Assembly: GCF_003047105.1 (NCBI RefSeq) | Contig: NZ_CP028476.1 | Span: 1 to 64,000 of the forward strand | Direction: 5' to 3' | Origin: Celeribacter baekdonensis | GTDB taxonomy: Bacteria > Pseudomonadota > Alphaproteobacteria > Rhodobacterales > Rhodobacteraceae | Length of the DNA stretch: 64,000 nt | Shown here: piece by piece, positions 25,533 through 35,330 of the stretch | Layout: each line of letters opens with the position of its first letter | Numbering within the stretch: the stretch's first letter is position 1 | Made by a program: the position numbers and the translations under genes | The notes under the pieces: generated by a model | Databases searched by the model: none | What the model was told of the DNA's origin: nothing | The model's input: only the letters and a program-made list of their open reading frames with translations

Positions 25533-26174
25533 ATGACAGGACGTTGGATTGTGGTGGCTGCGGCTTTGATGGTCACGGCGTGTTCTGGCGCGACCTCAAA
25601 TAAAGTCATGGGGGTGCTCACGGGCACCAAATTGGGTGTGTCGCGGGTGGCGAACCCCACCTTCACCGCGTTGAAACAGGCCGGAGCGCCCCAAAAAACC
25701 ATTTCTGTACAGGCCCAAAACCTCGCGGCGAATTTCTATCTCTGGACCACGTCAACGGATGGGGTCGGGACCTGGTTGACCGGCAACGGAGCCACGGTTT
25801 CGATCAAAGACGGCATGATTGTTGGGACCCGCGGATTTGGTGCCGATGTGCTCGCGGCGGATGTGTCCAAGACGGCGAGCCTCGTGCGGGCTCGGCGTGA
25901 AGGCTATGCGGAACGTTTCATGACGCTCCTGTCCGGCAATGACCAAGCATATACCGTGTCTTTCCAATGTCGCGTGAGCAATCAGGGGCCTTGGGATCTT
26001 GATCTGGGCGGCGGCGCCAAGAAAAAAACGGTTCTGATGCAAGAAGATTGCCGGGGCTACGGTGAGAGCCCGCGCAATCTGTTCTGGGTCGATGCCAAGA
26101 CAAATCAGATCGTTCAGTCACGGCAATGGTTGAACACGACAGTTGGCGCCCTGATCACTCGCGATGCGGGTTAA
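25533..26174 (+). CDS. yjbF: YjbF/GfcB-family lipoprotein
   Basis: A 213-residue lipoprotein. Start 25,533 (MTGRWIVV) is supported by AAAGGG six bases upstream; the alternative ATG 25,518 overlaps the yjbH stop (ATGA). Lipobox LMVTAC near residue 16. The body matches the YjbF/GfcB family, beta-rich with C-terminal YGESPRNLFWVDAKTNQI. Works with YjbH in export of exopolysaccharide across the outer membrane. Same operon as yjbH. Confidence 0.88.
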   Translation: MTGRWIVVAAALMVTACSGATSNKVMGVLTGTKLGVSRVANPTFTALKQAGAPQKTISVQAQNLAANFYLWTTSTDGVGTWLTGNGATVSIKDGMIVGTRGFGADVLAADVSKTASLVRARREGYAERFMTLLSGNDQAYTVSFQCRVSNQGPWDLDLGGGAKKKTVLMQEDCRGYGESPRNLFWVDAKTNQIVQSRQWLNTTVGALITRDAG

Positions 26175-26346
26175 GGGTGACATGACGTTGTTCCTCTTTT
26201 ATGGGCAGGTTTTAACCACTCATTTGAAGGCTTTGGAACTTGTGTTCATATGTCCGTCTAACATATGGCAGAACGCATAAGAATGTGCTTGGTTTGGGTA
26301 TGTCTAGGTCAAGCACATGTCGAGAGACAACAAGGAAGCGGTCGTG

Positions 26347-28389
26347 ATGAGTGATGAGAATCTTGAAGATGTACTGAGTTTTGCGCCGCTTTTTCAGGCG
26401 ATCAAAAACGGCAAGGTGACCATCGCCGTCTGTGTCGGTGCAGCGGCATTGGTCGGCGCCTTTTATGCCTTTCAGGTTGCAACACCTGTGTACCGGGCCA
26501 CGTCCACGCTGCAACTCAACGTGAAGACCAGCCAAGTCATCAGTTTTGATAATATTGTTGAAGGGTTCTCCGGGACATCCGTTGAACTGAACTCAGAGCT
26601 TCAGGTGATCCAAAGCAGGGGCTATCTGGCCGATGTCAGCCGTAAACTCGATCTGATTTCTGACCCCGAATTCAATCCATATCTGCGCGAAAAGGGGCTA
26701 TTGTCCCGTTTGTTAGCAGGCCAAGATGCCGATGCCAACGCGGTTTCTGAAGCGGTGCAATTGGGGGCGGTTGTGGATGCGCTCTCCAACAAAACCAACG
26801 TCCGCAACGTCCCTGACTCGTTTATTTTTGTTGTCTCCGGGTTGAGTAAAGATCCGCAAAAAGCGGCGCTTATCTCCCAAACCGTCAGCGAAACCTACAT
26901 CGAAAAACAGCGCACGTATAAAGTGGCCGCCACAGAAGAGGCCGCACTTTGGCTCTCTGATCAAGTGCAAGAGCTGCAAAAGGAACTGGAGGCGTCTGAG
27001 CAAAGACTGTCTGAGTTTAGTGCCTCGATCAGCCTGCCCGGAGAAGAGGGTCTGGATGCCCTCGAACGTCAGCTGAAAGAAACACGCAACCGGTTGACAC
27101 TCAACCGCTCCGCCTTTCAGACACTGACGATTGAACAAATTCAACTGCTTGAACTCGAAGCGCTGGTCAACCCGACATACAGTCAGGTGGCTGCGCTCAC
27201 GTCTGATCGCGATCTCATCCGCTTGATGCGCGAAAGCGAGGACAATTTTTCATCGCCAGAATTTGTCCGTATGCTGCAAAGAATTAAAACGTCATTGAGC
27301 CAGAATATTGCGCGTTTGGACCGCGAGTTTGTCGCGTTGACTGAATCCGAGGCGGTTCTCTCCGACAAGCTGAATCAGCAATCAACGGAACTGATCGCAC
27401 AGCGGCAACTTGAACGCGAAGTGGAGGCGAACCGCCTGCTCTACGAACATTTTCTGACGCGGACGAAAGAGACCTCATCTCAGGAAGGCATACAAACCGC
27501 GGACAGCCGGGTGATTTCCAATGCCGAAGTGCCCAACTTCCCGCAATCGCCAAACCGGCCGATGATCATCATTTTCAGTGCATTTCTGGGGGGCGTTGTC
27601 AGCCTCGGCTGGCTCTTGCTTGGGGAAAGTTCTCGCCGCAATTTCCGTTCTACGGAAGAGATTGAACAGGCCACGCGCCTGCCGGTGATCGGGGCAACTC
27701 ACCGGGTGCGTGCCAAATCCCGATCCGATGTTTTGGCGGTCCTGCGGGAGGAACGATCCAGTCCGTTTGCCGAGTCCATCCGAAATTTCAGATCTTCGCT
27801 TGAACTGTTGGGATCAGGGAATGCCCATAAGGTCATCATGATGTCATCCTCCTTGCCGGCCGAGGGGAAAACGACAACAAGCATTTCGCTTGCCATGAGC
27901 TATGCCCAAATGGGCAAAAAAGTCTTGCTTGTGGAATGCGATCTGAGGCGCGCCAAGTTCCAAGTCTATTTTGACTTGCCGCCGTCTGGCAGTCTCGTGG
28001 CTTTGATGCAGGGATCGGGCACGCTTGATGAGGTTGCGACCCCTTGCCCGCAAATTGGCTGTGATGTCATCACGGCCGGGCAAACCGATCAAAGCCCGGC
28101 GGATCTTTTTGCACAGACGGATTGGCAAAGCCGCATTGAAGAAATGCGGGCGGCCTACGACATTGTGATTCTGGATACGCCGCCTGTTCTGTTGGTTCCT
28201 GACGCGCGGCTTATGGCGCATTATGTGGATTACAATGTGCTCCTCGTGGAGTTTTCAAATACGCCACGTGCAGCGGTCAAACGCGCCATCGCCACCTTCA
28301 AATCCTCTGGGCATGATGTGGACGGTATTGTGTTGAGCATGATCGATTCCACAAAAGCGCACGACTATTATGGCGAAGGCTATTATTGA
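26347..28389 (+). CDS. wzc: Wzc-type polysaccharide co-polymerase and BY-kinase
   Basis: A 680-residue protein. Start 26,347 is chosen because AAGGA lies 10 bases before it. Wzz domain with a first membrane helix (about 24-45), a long periplasmic coiled region (about 190-380), a second helix near 405-425, then a bacterial tyrosine-kinase domain: Walker A AEGKTTT with K508, Walker A' VECDLRR, Walker B VILDTPP with D610. The C-terminal tyrosine cluster YYGEGYY is the autophosphorylation tail. It controls chain length and couples to Wza. It follows yjbF by 172 bp. Confidence 0.95.
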   Translation: MSDENLEDVLSFAPLFQAIKNGKVTIAVCVGAAALVGAFYAFQVATPVYRATSTLQLNVKTSQVISFDNIVEGFSGTSVELNSELQVIQSRGYLADVSRKLDLISDPEFNPYLREKGLLSRLLAGQDADANAVSEAVQLGAVVDALSNKTNVRNVPDSFIFVVSGLSKDPQKAALISQTVSETYIEKQRTYKVAATEEAALWLSDQVQELQKELEASEQRLSEFSASISLPGEEGLDALERQLKETRNRLTLNRSAFQTLTIEQIQLLELEALVNPTYSQVAALTSDRDLIRLMRESEDNFSSPEFVRMLQRIKTSLSQNIARLDREFVALTESEAVLSDKLNQQSTELIAQRQLEREVEANRLLYEHFLTRTKETSSQEGIQTADSRVISNAEVPNFPQSPNRPMIIIFSAFLGGVVSLGWLLLGESSRRNFRSTEEIEQATRLPVIGATHRVRAKSRSDVLAVLREERSSPFAESIRNFRSSLELLGSGNAHKVIMMSSSLPAEGKTTTSISLAMSYAQMGKKVLLVECDLRRAKFQVYFDLPPSGSLVALMQGSGTLDEVATPCPQIGCDVITAGQTDQSPADLFAQTDWQSRIEEMRAAYDIVILDTPPVLLVPDARLMAHYVDYNVLLVEFSNTPRAAVKRAIATFKSSGHDVDGIVLSMIDSTKAHDYYGEGYY

Positions 28390-28461
28390 GCCATGGCCCT
28401 CAAGACACCCTGTTGGCTCAAAGCCGCTGGGGTGCCTTGTTCCACAACCAAACCTGATGAG

Positions 28462-29219
28462 TTATTGCAGGGCCCAGGTTTCGGTTTGGTCCAGATTTTC
28501 GAGAACCGTCGTTGGCAACAGCGCAAGCTTGTAGAACTTTCCGCCTACTCTTTGATTGTCATTGCTATCCGTAAAAAGGCGAAGATGCTGTGAAGCGGAA
28601 AGCGTTCCATTATAGTCACTGGCCGAATACTCTTCGAACCCATCCACTCGCCCCAAAAGCTGGCCACCGGTTGCATTCAAAGCAATGCAATAGGCGTGCA
28701 AGGCCCCTCAAATCCCGTGGAAGACTGTCGGCGAAGAGAGGACAGGGCCGTCCCATTAAACCGAAAATTAAAACCATTGGTCTTTGATCCGGCGTCCACT
28801 TGAAAACCTGCTGCACTCTCCATCGAAATCAAGGCAGAAAAATTTGACGGAAAGGTTTCGACCGTTGCTGCCATCACGAAAGAAAATGTGGCCGGAACAG
28901 GCAGGGTTGCGTGCTCTAAGGTCTGAGTGCTCCCGTCGAAATTCAACCAATGGGACGCACCGTCAGTCCGGTAAATTGGACGCGACAAAGCCACAGACTG
29001 CGTCAGGTGATATCCATTGCCAGACTTGTCGAGAACCATCCCGACAGGATCGCCATCCGTGGTCACCGGAACAGTTTGCCCCATGTCCTGAAACAGCGTT
29101 GAGAGATCCGAAACATCATACCACGCAAACGCGGACAGTGCGGTGGGGCTCCAAGGCGGAGGGGTATTGCTTGGGCGCGGATTTCTACGCCCCATCAAAC
29201 CAAAACCAATTGAAAACAT
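28462..29219 (-). CDS. LamG/concanavalin-like protein, frameshifted at 28,704-28,707
   Basis: Two overlapping frames form one protein. 29,219 to about 28,708 encodes a proline-rich start and a lectin-like beta-sandwich (FAWYDVSDLSTLF, DKSGNGYHLTQ, WLNFDGSTQ); the end (HAYCIALNATGG...NDNQRVGGKFYKLALL) lies in the adjoining frame. Adding one C to the C4 run restores 252 residues. The pattern matches concanavalin/LamG-like domains in phage tail and surface proteins. It follows the spike-base-like gene by 3 bases, so the two form a pair. Probably carbohydrate-binding; ligand unknown. Confidence 0.7.
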
Positions 29220-29222
29220 GAT

Positions 29223-29489
29223 TTACCCCACGACAAACGCATGAATTCCGGTGGCTGTCGTGCCGGATGCCAAAACGCGGCGGGTGCCAACGGGGAGAAT
29301 CGAAAAATCCGTCATGTTGACAGATCGCGTCTCACCACTTTGCGCGACAAACGACAGGCTGCCAGCCGTTTCCACAAACAGAGCTACAGCGACAGCCGGG
29401 AGGTCCAGCGCATCGGATGGCACAACGGGCAGAAGATCCGTCGCCGGACCATTGAGATTGGGGACGCGGGACTTAAACGGGTCTTGCAT
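29223..29489 (-). CDS. Spike base protein, RCAP_rcc01079 (gene-transfer-agent) family
   Basis: An 88-residue beta-rich protein. The pattern (DPFKSRVPNLNGPATDLLPVVPSDALDLP, then VALFVETAG, SGETRSVNM, ILPVGTRRVLASGTTATGIHAF) closely resembles small spike-base proteins of Rhodobacter-type gene transfer agents, which sit at the head-spike base of the particle. No other GTA or phage gene is present. It pairs with the LamG-like gene, so it may act as an anchor or trimerising base for a surface-binding protein. No signal peptide is visible. Confidence 0.7.
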   Translation of the reverse strand: MQDPFKSRVPNLNGPATDLLPVVPSDALDLPAVAVALFVETAGSLSFVAQSGETRSVNMTDFSILPVGTRRVLASGTTATGIHAFVVG

Positions 29490-29577
29490 GCTGTCATCCT
29501 TTTCATCGTGTGTGATGAAAAGGCTTATAAAACGATCCCTCTAAGAGGGTCTTAGCCCAGAGTACGCTGCACCGGTG

Positions 29578-30833
29578 TCAGCTTTGCAACACCTGCATAT
29601 AAGTGTCGAACAACGCCTTTTGATGCGCCTCAGGCGTGTAGCTGGGGACATAGGTCTTGATCCGTTCAAAAACGGGATGTGTGTCCTCGCAGAGATCCTT
29701 GATGGCCGCGGCAAAAGTCTCAGCGTCAGGTGTCTCGATCAAAAGTCCCGTGCGATCATGGTCAACCGTCTCACAGGCGGCCGTCCACCGTCCGGCAATC
29801 ACCGGAACCCCCAAATGGATCGCTTCCAAAGGCACCAGCCCAAGAGGCTCCGGCCACAAGCTTGCAAACACAACACACCGCGCGGTCTTGATCAGCTCCT
29901 GCACTTCGGCAGGGGATTTCCAACCCAATATCTGCGCGCTTGGATTGGCTGCCAGAACCTGATCCCGATCTTGACCATCGCCCACAAAAACCGCCTGGAC
30001 CCCCGCCATCTGGGCAGCTTGAGCGAATAGGACAGCGCCCTTTTCCGGGTTCAGCCGACCGATAAAGAGAAACCTGTCGCTGTGGCGCGGGTCCCCCTTG
30101 GGATCGGGCGACACCTCCACAGGGTTGGGCACGTGATACAATCCACACCCTGCCGACAGGTAAGGCGCCATGATATTTTTCTGAAATTCGGAAATATAGA
30201 TGATGTGTTTCAGACCGCGGGGCAGGGCACCGGCGGTTTGGCTGATGGCCTGACGCACGACCCGCCACGCCTTATGACTGGCTTTGCGCACATCACATTG
30301 TGTGGTCAGGCAAGACACCCCCATGGCCCGCCGGGTACAAATTTCGTCCTTCTGGTAGTCGTAAAACCCACCATTTGGGCAGGCCAGAAAATAATCATGC
30401 ATCGTAAAGACGTTTTTCAAAGCACCGCGGGCCAAAACCGGGCCAATGGCGGGCGAGATCGCTTTGACGTAGCTGTGGACATGCATGACCGTCGTGGCCG
30501 GATCCAACGTGTCCATCACCTCGGATAAGGCACGCACGGCCTCTGCGTTCCAAATTCCCTGAAGCGCCGCTTTCACCCGGCTTTTGGCATGAAGGATGTC
30601 AGACTGGTCCAAACAGACCACGGTGATGTTGGGATGTGTCAGCTCGGGCGCAACAGGGCCAACCGGCGCGAAAAACGTGACCTCTAACCCAGCTTCAGCC
30701 GCCAAACGCGCGCCATCAATCGCAACCTTTGCCCCCCGCCGTTGATACAGGCGAAATCGCTGACAACCAAAACGGATCGCAGGGGGTTCTCTAATTCGTT
30801 CACGTTGGGACCTTCATCTGTCGTTCCACTCAT
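29578..30833 (-). CDS. GT4 glycosyltransferase, frameshifted at 30,732-30,737
   Basis: The main frame (29,578 to about 30,740) gives a GT-B fold family 4 enzyme with FIGRLNPEKGA and the donor-site pattern WPEPLGLVPLEAI. Its true start lies in the neighbouring frame at 30,833 (MSGTTDEGPNV...VLVVSDFACINGG), and adding one C to the C6 run restores 418 residues with a normal N-terminal glycine-rich motif. It overlaps the sulfotransferase end by 20 bases, so both are in one operon. Adds a sugar to the lipid-linked repeat unit; donor and acceptor unknown. Confidence 0.82.
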
Positions 30834-31779
30834 GCGGTGGCTGCCGTTTTTCAATCTCAAACAAACTCCCACGGTCCCGGACCAACTGCAAGGTACGGGG
30901 GTAATCGTCGCCAACCAGGTCCAAGATTCGTGCGCGGGCGACATCACTCAAGGGCGGCTTTGGCGTCTCTTTTGAATTCAGACGGTGGAACCAAGTGCGC
31001 ACAAAGTTACGCAACTTACGTGGTGTGATTTGATTCACCAAAGGCTTGATGGGCAGCGTGTGATAAAACGCCAAAAGCCTTGATGCGGCTTGCGAACGTG
31101 GTGCCCGAAAGGAATTTTTAGGGCCATCTATGGCATTCGTATATGAGAGCGGTACGGAGAGAAATTCCTCTAAATCCTTCAAGATCATCGGTAAATTTTG
31201 GGTCACATCCGCAAAGTGATAAATCCGAACGTTGGCCGGGCCAAACACATCCAGATAACTTTTCACGGCATCAAAATAGAGGGATTGGCGCACAAAGGAA
31301 TATTGCAACGCACTTGGCTGTTCCCCCAGGGCTTGAATTTCTTGCTGCTCAATTTCTAAAGCCTCTTCCAAGGGTTCGGGCACCGCCCCCCAACGGTTCA
31401 TCATCAAATAATGTGAATAAGCGCGGGCCACGGGCTCTCGTAAAACCGCAATGATTTTGGCGTCAGGATTGGCGTCAAAAATCCGTTTGGCTGTATTTCG
31501 CCCGTGCAATTGGTTGGCAGAAGCATCGATGGCAAAGGCTTCCTCTCTCCACTCTTTAAAAAGGGCCATATAGGCGTTTTTATTATACGCCTGCTCAATC
31601 ACCGGGATATTTTTCCCCGCGCTATAGGCAAAGCGGTCTGGGGCAAAAACGAAAAATTGCGGCTCCTTAATCACCGGCCCAAATATGTGGCGTGATTGTA
31701 CAAGTGCGGCCTGAAGAAATGTCGTGCCGCATTTCGGGGGGCCAACAAGAAAAAGATTAGGTATATCGCGTGAGTGCAA
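30814..31779 (-). CDS. Sulfotransferase (PAPS-dependent), family 1-like
   Basis: A 321-residue protein with the 5'-phosphosulfate loop GPPKCGTTFL (13-22) and a 3'-phosphate motif REPVARAYSHYL near 118-130, the two PAPS-binding signatures. Closest in pattern to Sulfotransfer_1-type enzymes that sulfate carbohydrates. It transfers sulfate from PAPS to, most likely, the growing exopolysaccharide. First gene of a leftward pair with the GT4 gene, reading away from the divergent second sulfotransferase. Confidence 0.88.
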   Translation of the reverse strand: MHSRDIPNLFLVGPPKCGTTFLQAALVQSRHIFGPVIKEPQFFVFAPDRFAYSAGKNIPVIEQAYNKNAYMALFKEWREEAFAIDASANQLHGRNTAKRIFDANPDAKIIAVLREPVARAYSHYLMMNRWGAVPEPLEEALEIEQQEIQALGEQPSALQYSFVRQSLYFDAVKSYLDVFGPANVRIYHFADVTQNLPMILKDLEEFLSVPLSYTNAIDGPKNSFRAPRSQAASRLLAFYHTLPIKPLVNQITPRKLRNFVRTWFHRLNSKETPKPPLSDVARARILDLVGDDYPRTLQLVRDRGSLFEIEKRQPPHEWNDR

Positions 31780-32118
31780 GGCGGATCAATCCCATAATTT
31801 TTCGCGGGAATATGTTGTTCTTTCCGCTTATGTGCCCGTTGATAGTGCCAGCTTCACCACAATGAACCAAGGCATTTGTCCCGATGTCACGCTATTGCAA
31901 AAAAATGGGGCATCTGTGCCAGCCGTTTTTCCCACATGGTCTAAATTTTGGCGTTTCAATTGCGGTTAAATCATAATCTATGCAAACAGTGCGGGAGACT
32001 AAGTCAGACAGATCAGAAAATTCTGTTTTGCCATCCTCACATTGGGGCTTCCCCAACTGCCCCAATCCCTTAACCTGAGCGGGGCAGGAATCAAAAAACA
32101 GCGATCGAAAGTGTTCCC
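31780..32118. promoter_or_regulatory. Divergent intergenic region between two sulfotransferase genes
   Basis: 339 bp with no gene. It is A/T-richer than its flanks and must hold promoters for both directions. A 6-bp GGGG/CCCC hairpin (32,042-32,056) lies in the leader of the rightward gene. No clear -35/-10 pair could be fixed. Confidence 0.4.
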
Positions 32119-32874
32119 ATGGTCAACATCATCCGCGAAGCGGACAAGTTTGTTTTCGTCCACATTCCAAAGTGCGGCGGCTCTTCTATCGCAATCGGGC
32201 TCACGGCAGCTTTGGATCCGCCGCTCCCGGGCGAGATCCGCTATACCGGCCTGAAACTCGACACCCGTGAAGGTCTCGGCACATATATGGACGCGCACAA
32301 ACCATTGTGGATGTTGCGTGACTATTTTCCCGATGAACTTGCCGCCTATCGCAACTGTGCCTGTTTTGCCGTCGCGCGCGATCCGTTCAAAAGGTTCATT
32401 TCAGCGGTCCAACAACATATCCGTGAGTTTGGCAACTCCAACATTGCCGAAATGTCCGATGCTGAGGTCAATCAGACGCTCGATCACATCATGGATCACA
32501 TCACGACACACCGGGACAATGTGGGCGGGGAATATGTCCACTTTATCCCACAATACGACTATGTTTTCCTGGACGGTGAACGCATTGTTGAACATGTGTA
32601 CCCCCTTGAAAACCTCGATGCGATGGCGACCCATATTGCCACGGTGATCAAACGCTTTGGCAAACCGCTCCGCAAAGTCATGCCCTCTGGTCTCTATTGG
32701 TCCGTCAAAAGCTTTGTCATCAAATCCATGACAAAATACCTGCCGGACAACTCCCTGGATGCGTTGCACAGCGATCGGGTGCGCGCCTTTGTCAAAGAGT
32801 ACTATGCAAATGACACTTGGCTTTATGACGAAGCGCGCCAGATGATCGCATCCCAAACGGCACAGGCCTCATAG
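32119..32874 (+). CDS. Sulfotransferase family 2-like protein
   Basis: A 251-residue protein with HIPKCGGSSI (15-24), the characteristic PAPS loop of the Sulfotransfer_2 group, and VARDPFKRFISA near 85-96 for the 3'-phosphate. C-terminal half alpha-helical with aromatic YYANDTWLYDEA, a typical ending of this group. Usually acts on carbohydrates. Second of three sulfotransferase-like genes; rightward with the next one and the flippase. The ribosome site before the ATG is weak. Confidence 0.85.
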   Translation: MVNIIREADKFVFVHIPKCGGSSIAIGLTAALDPPLPGEIRYTGLKLDTREGLGTYMDAHKPLWMLRDYFPDELAAYRNCACFAVARDPFKRFISAVQQHIREFGNSNIAEMSDAEVNQTLDHIMDHITTHRDNVGGEYVHFIPQYDYVFLDGERIVEHVYPLENLDAMATHIATVIKRFGKPLRKVMPSGLYWSVKSFVIKSMTKYLPDNSLDALHSDRVRAFVKEYYANDTWLYDEARQMIASQTAQAS

Positions 32875-33090
32875 CTCCAGCGGCCTGTCCGAGTGTGGCT
32901 CTGAGGCGATGCAGACCGATAGAAAACACCGGGCGCTCCAATCGACCCCAAACTGATTTAAAAATTAGCATCGCTCTCAAAGAGGCCCCTTAAAAGGATA
33001 AAACTCTCGATCAACACGGCCTTTTCTGCGTATAAAAAGCCATGCCTATCACCGGGCTCTTGGATGTGATCAAGATATGTTAGGGACGTG

Positions 33091-34041
33091 ATGGCGACGA
33101 ATATTGGGCAGCTTCTTGAAAGATCTAAATCCCGTAAAATCATCGTCGTAACGGGCCCTCCCAGAAGTGGTACAACGCCCGTGGGTGATATCATTGCCCA
33201 TATGCCTGGGGCGGTGTCGATCTATGAACCTTGGGGCCCCACCGGAGATGTGCGCATCAACGAAGAGTTTCCCATCGTTGGGGCGGGATCTCTGACACAA
33301 GACGTGTTTGTGACGTGGTTGGACCATCTGAGTCGCTTAAAATTGCAGCTTGGTCAGCAAAGCCGACCATCACATAAAAAGGCGTCGCTTCTGCGCCAGA
33401 TGATGTTGAAAATCGGCGGCAGTCGCAGCCTGCACTCCTATCGGCTTGCACGGTTGCAGCCCTTTGCCGACACCATCATCTGGAAAGATCCTCACGCCTT
33501 TCTCTCCCTGCCGTCTTTGCTCGATCAGGGATTGCCGGTCGTGGTAACGCTCAGATCGCCTTTCGCGGGGGCGGCCAGCTATAAACGGATGGGTTGGGTC
33601 ACAAAATTAGAGCCGATCTACGCCCGCTACAAAGCGCGATATGGGGCGGATGCCATTCTTGAAGAGAGTGTAAAAATGCCGCCCTGTGCGGTGCGCAGCG
33701 CGGCCTCCGTTTGGCGGATGGGCGCCCTTTTGGTTCAGAAACATCAAACCTCCCCTCACCTTTTTATCGTCTGCTCGACAGAGCTCGAGACCAACGAAAC
33801 CGCCGTTTATGAGGCGTTGTTTTCTTGGCTTGGCGTCGCGGCAGAAAAGCCCATGGCCTATCTGGCCCAGCAACAAAGCAAACGCTCCGTCGGGAAAAAA
33901 GCACCCAACGCGACCCATGACTGGACCCGCTCTCTGGCGCAGACAAATCAATATTGGAAAGAGGCGTTGACGCCAGAGGAGGTGGAGATTGTCTCGACTT
34001 TGGCTGGTGATCTAGCGCAGGAGCTATTAGGGACATCGTGA
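33091..34041 (+). CDS. Third sulfotransferase-like protein
   Basis: A 316-residue protein with GPPRSGTTPVGDII (22-35), a P-loop like that of sulfotransferases, and TLRSPFAGAASYKRMGW later as the likely 3'-phosphate region. Otherwise diverged from the other two here, and closer to the Sulfotransfer_3/nodulation-type group. ATG 33,091 is used (AGGG upstream); a GTG directly before it is possible. The stop lies 7 bases before the flippase gene, so they are co-transcribed. Confidence 0.78.
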   Translation: MATNIGQLLERSKSRKIIVVTGPPRSGTTPVGDIIAHMPGAVSIYEPWGPTGDVRINEEFPIVGAGSLTQDVFVTWLDHLSRLKLQLGQQSRPSHKKASLLRQMMLKIGGSRSLHSYRLARLQPFADTIIWKDPHAFLSLPSLLDQGLPVVVTLRSPFAGAASYKRMGWVTKLEPIYARYKARYGADAILEESVKMPPCAVRSAASVWRMGALLVQKHQTSPHLFIVCSTELETNETAVYEALFSWLGVAAEKPMAYLAQQQSKRSVGKKAPNATHDWTRSLAQTNQYWKEALTPEEVEIVSTLAGDLAQELLGTS

Positions 34042-34048
34042 GCCCTCT

Positions 34049-35317
34049 ATGACCCCGCGGTCTCCAAAAAAGGTTAGCCTCTTGTTCAAGAAGTCATTGT
34101 TTGTGATGGGTGTGCGGATCACGACGCTCGTTGTGAAATTCGCCCTCACATTGTTTATCGCAAGGTTTCTTGGCCTTGCGGATCTGGGGTGGTTCGGCCT
34201 TGTGTCCTCGGCCGCGATCGCCGCCGCCCCCCTGCTTGGAATGGGCACGATGCAAGTCCTGGCGCGCACCGCGGTGCGCGCCGAAAAAGGCGATCTCATC
34301 GCCCCTCTGGTCCATTATCTGGTCTATGTGGTGTGCCTCTATCTCGTCATCCTCGGCGTGCTCTTGGCGCTCTCCCTTGCCAATCCGCTCCTCGTGTTCT
34401 TGGTTTGGTGCGTGGTGCTGATGGAGCATCTGGGCACCGAAAGCTACCAACTCCTCGTCAGCCGCGCGATGCCCATATGGGCCAACCTTCTCCATTTCAT
34501 TCGAGCCGGGCTCTGGGCCTTGCTCTATATCCCTCTGGCCTATGCGTTCCCTGCGCTGCGCAACATAGACGCCCTGCTGTTCTTTTGGTTTATCGGCGCC
34601 ACAATTGCCTTTTTCGGCGTCATTGTCGCCCTGCGGGACTGGCCATGGCTTAAAACAGGGGTGCGTCTACGCGAGGGCATCACATCCACATTCAGGACCA
34701 CACGGGCCGCGCGGCCGCTGTATATTTCCTCCGTATGTGAAACGCTCTCGGTGCAATCGGATCGGTTTATCATCACCGCCCTGCTTGGCGTCGAAGCCAC
34801 CGGTATTTACGTGTTTTTCCTACAAATCGGCTCAGCCTTGGCCAATTTGCATTACTCCGGCGTGGTGCAAATGTCGCGGCCCGCGTTCGTGCGGACAGCC
34901 GCCGAAAACCCCGCCCGCCTCTCACATTTGTTTTGGTCCACCACTCGCATGGCAACCCTGTCCACCGTCTTGTTTTCGGTCGCGGCTCTGGTCGGCATAA
35001 CCTATCTTTTGCCGCTCATCGGCAAAGAAGCCTTGAGCGCATGGCAAGTGATTTTCTACTTTGTGCTGGTCAATTTTAACCTCAACGTGTTTGCTGAGCT
35101 ACAAAAAATGGCCATGTACTCACTGCATGCAGATCAAGCCATAATGCGCCTCACAATCATTAACTTTGTGATCGCACTTCCGGTGCTTACCTTAGTTATT
35201 TCCGTGTTTGGCCTGATTGGTGCCGGAATCTCGCTTGTTTGCATCGCAACAATCCGAGTTCTTATGCAGCTTGCATGGCTGAAAGCTTATAAAGCTACAC
35301 CCTCGAAGGATTTGTAA
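34049..35317 (+). CDS. wzx: Wzx-type polysaccharide flippase
   Basis: A 422-residue membrane protein with about 12 predicted hydrophobic helices, starting FVMGVRITTLVVKFALTLFIARFLG, the usual opening of the MATE-like polysaccharide-transporter (MurJ/Wzx) family. It would flip the lipid-linked repeat unit across the inner membrane. It follows the third sulfotransferase by 7 bp and precedes an acyltransferase and a Wzy-like polymerase, which fits Wzx/Wzy-dependent assembly with the Wza and Wzc genes on the same plasmid. Confidence 0.9.
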   Translation: MTPRSPKKVSLLFKKSLFVMGVRITTLVVKFALTLFIARFLGLADLGWFGLVSSAAIAAAPLLGMGTMQVLARTAVRAEKGDLIAPLVHYLVYVVCLYLVILGVLLALSLANPLLVFLVWCVVLMEHLGTESYQLLVSRAMPIWANLLHFIRAGLWALLYIPLAYAFPALRNIDALLFFWFIGATIAFFGVIVALRDWPWLKTGVRLREGITSTFRTTRAARPLYISSVCETLSVQSDRFIITALLGVEATGIYVFFLQIGSALANLHYSGVVQMSRPAFVRTAAENPARLSHLFWSTTRMATLSTVLFSVAALVGITYLLPLIGKEALSAWQVIFYFVLVNFNLNVFAELQKMAMYSLHADQAIMRLTIINFVIALPVLTLVISVFGLIGAGISLVCIATIRVLMQLAWLKAYKATPSKDL

Positions 35318-35330
35318 AAGGAAAAAGTTG

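Noticed and set aside
26247..26267. CATATGT/ACATATG palindrome upstream of wzc as operator
   Set aside because: Seven-base arms of low complexity occur easily by chance; a shared ACATATGGCAG also lies at the yjbH start but the link is too weak.
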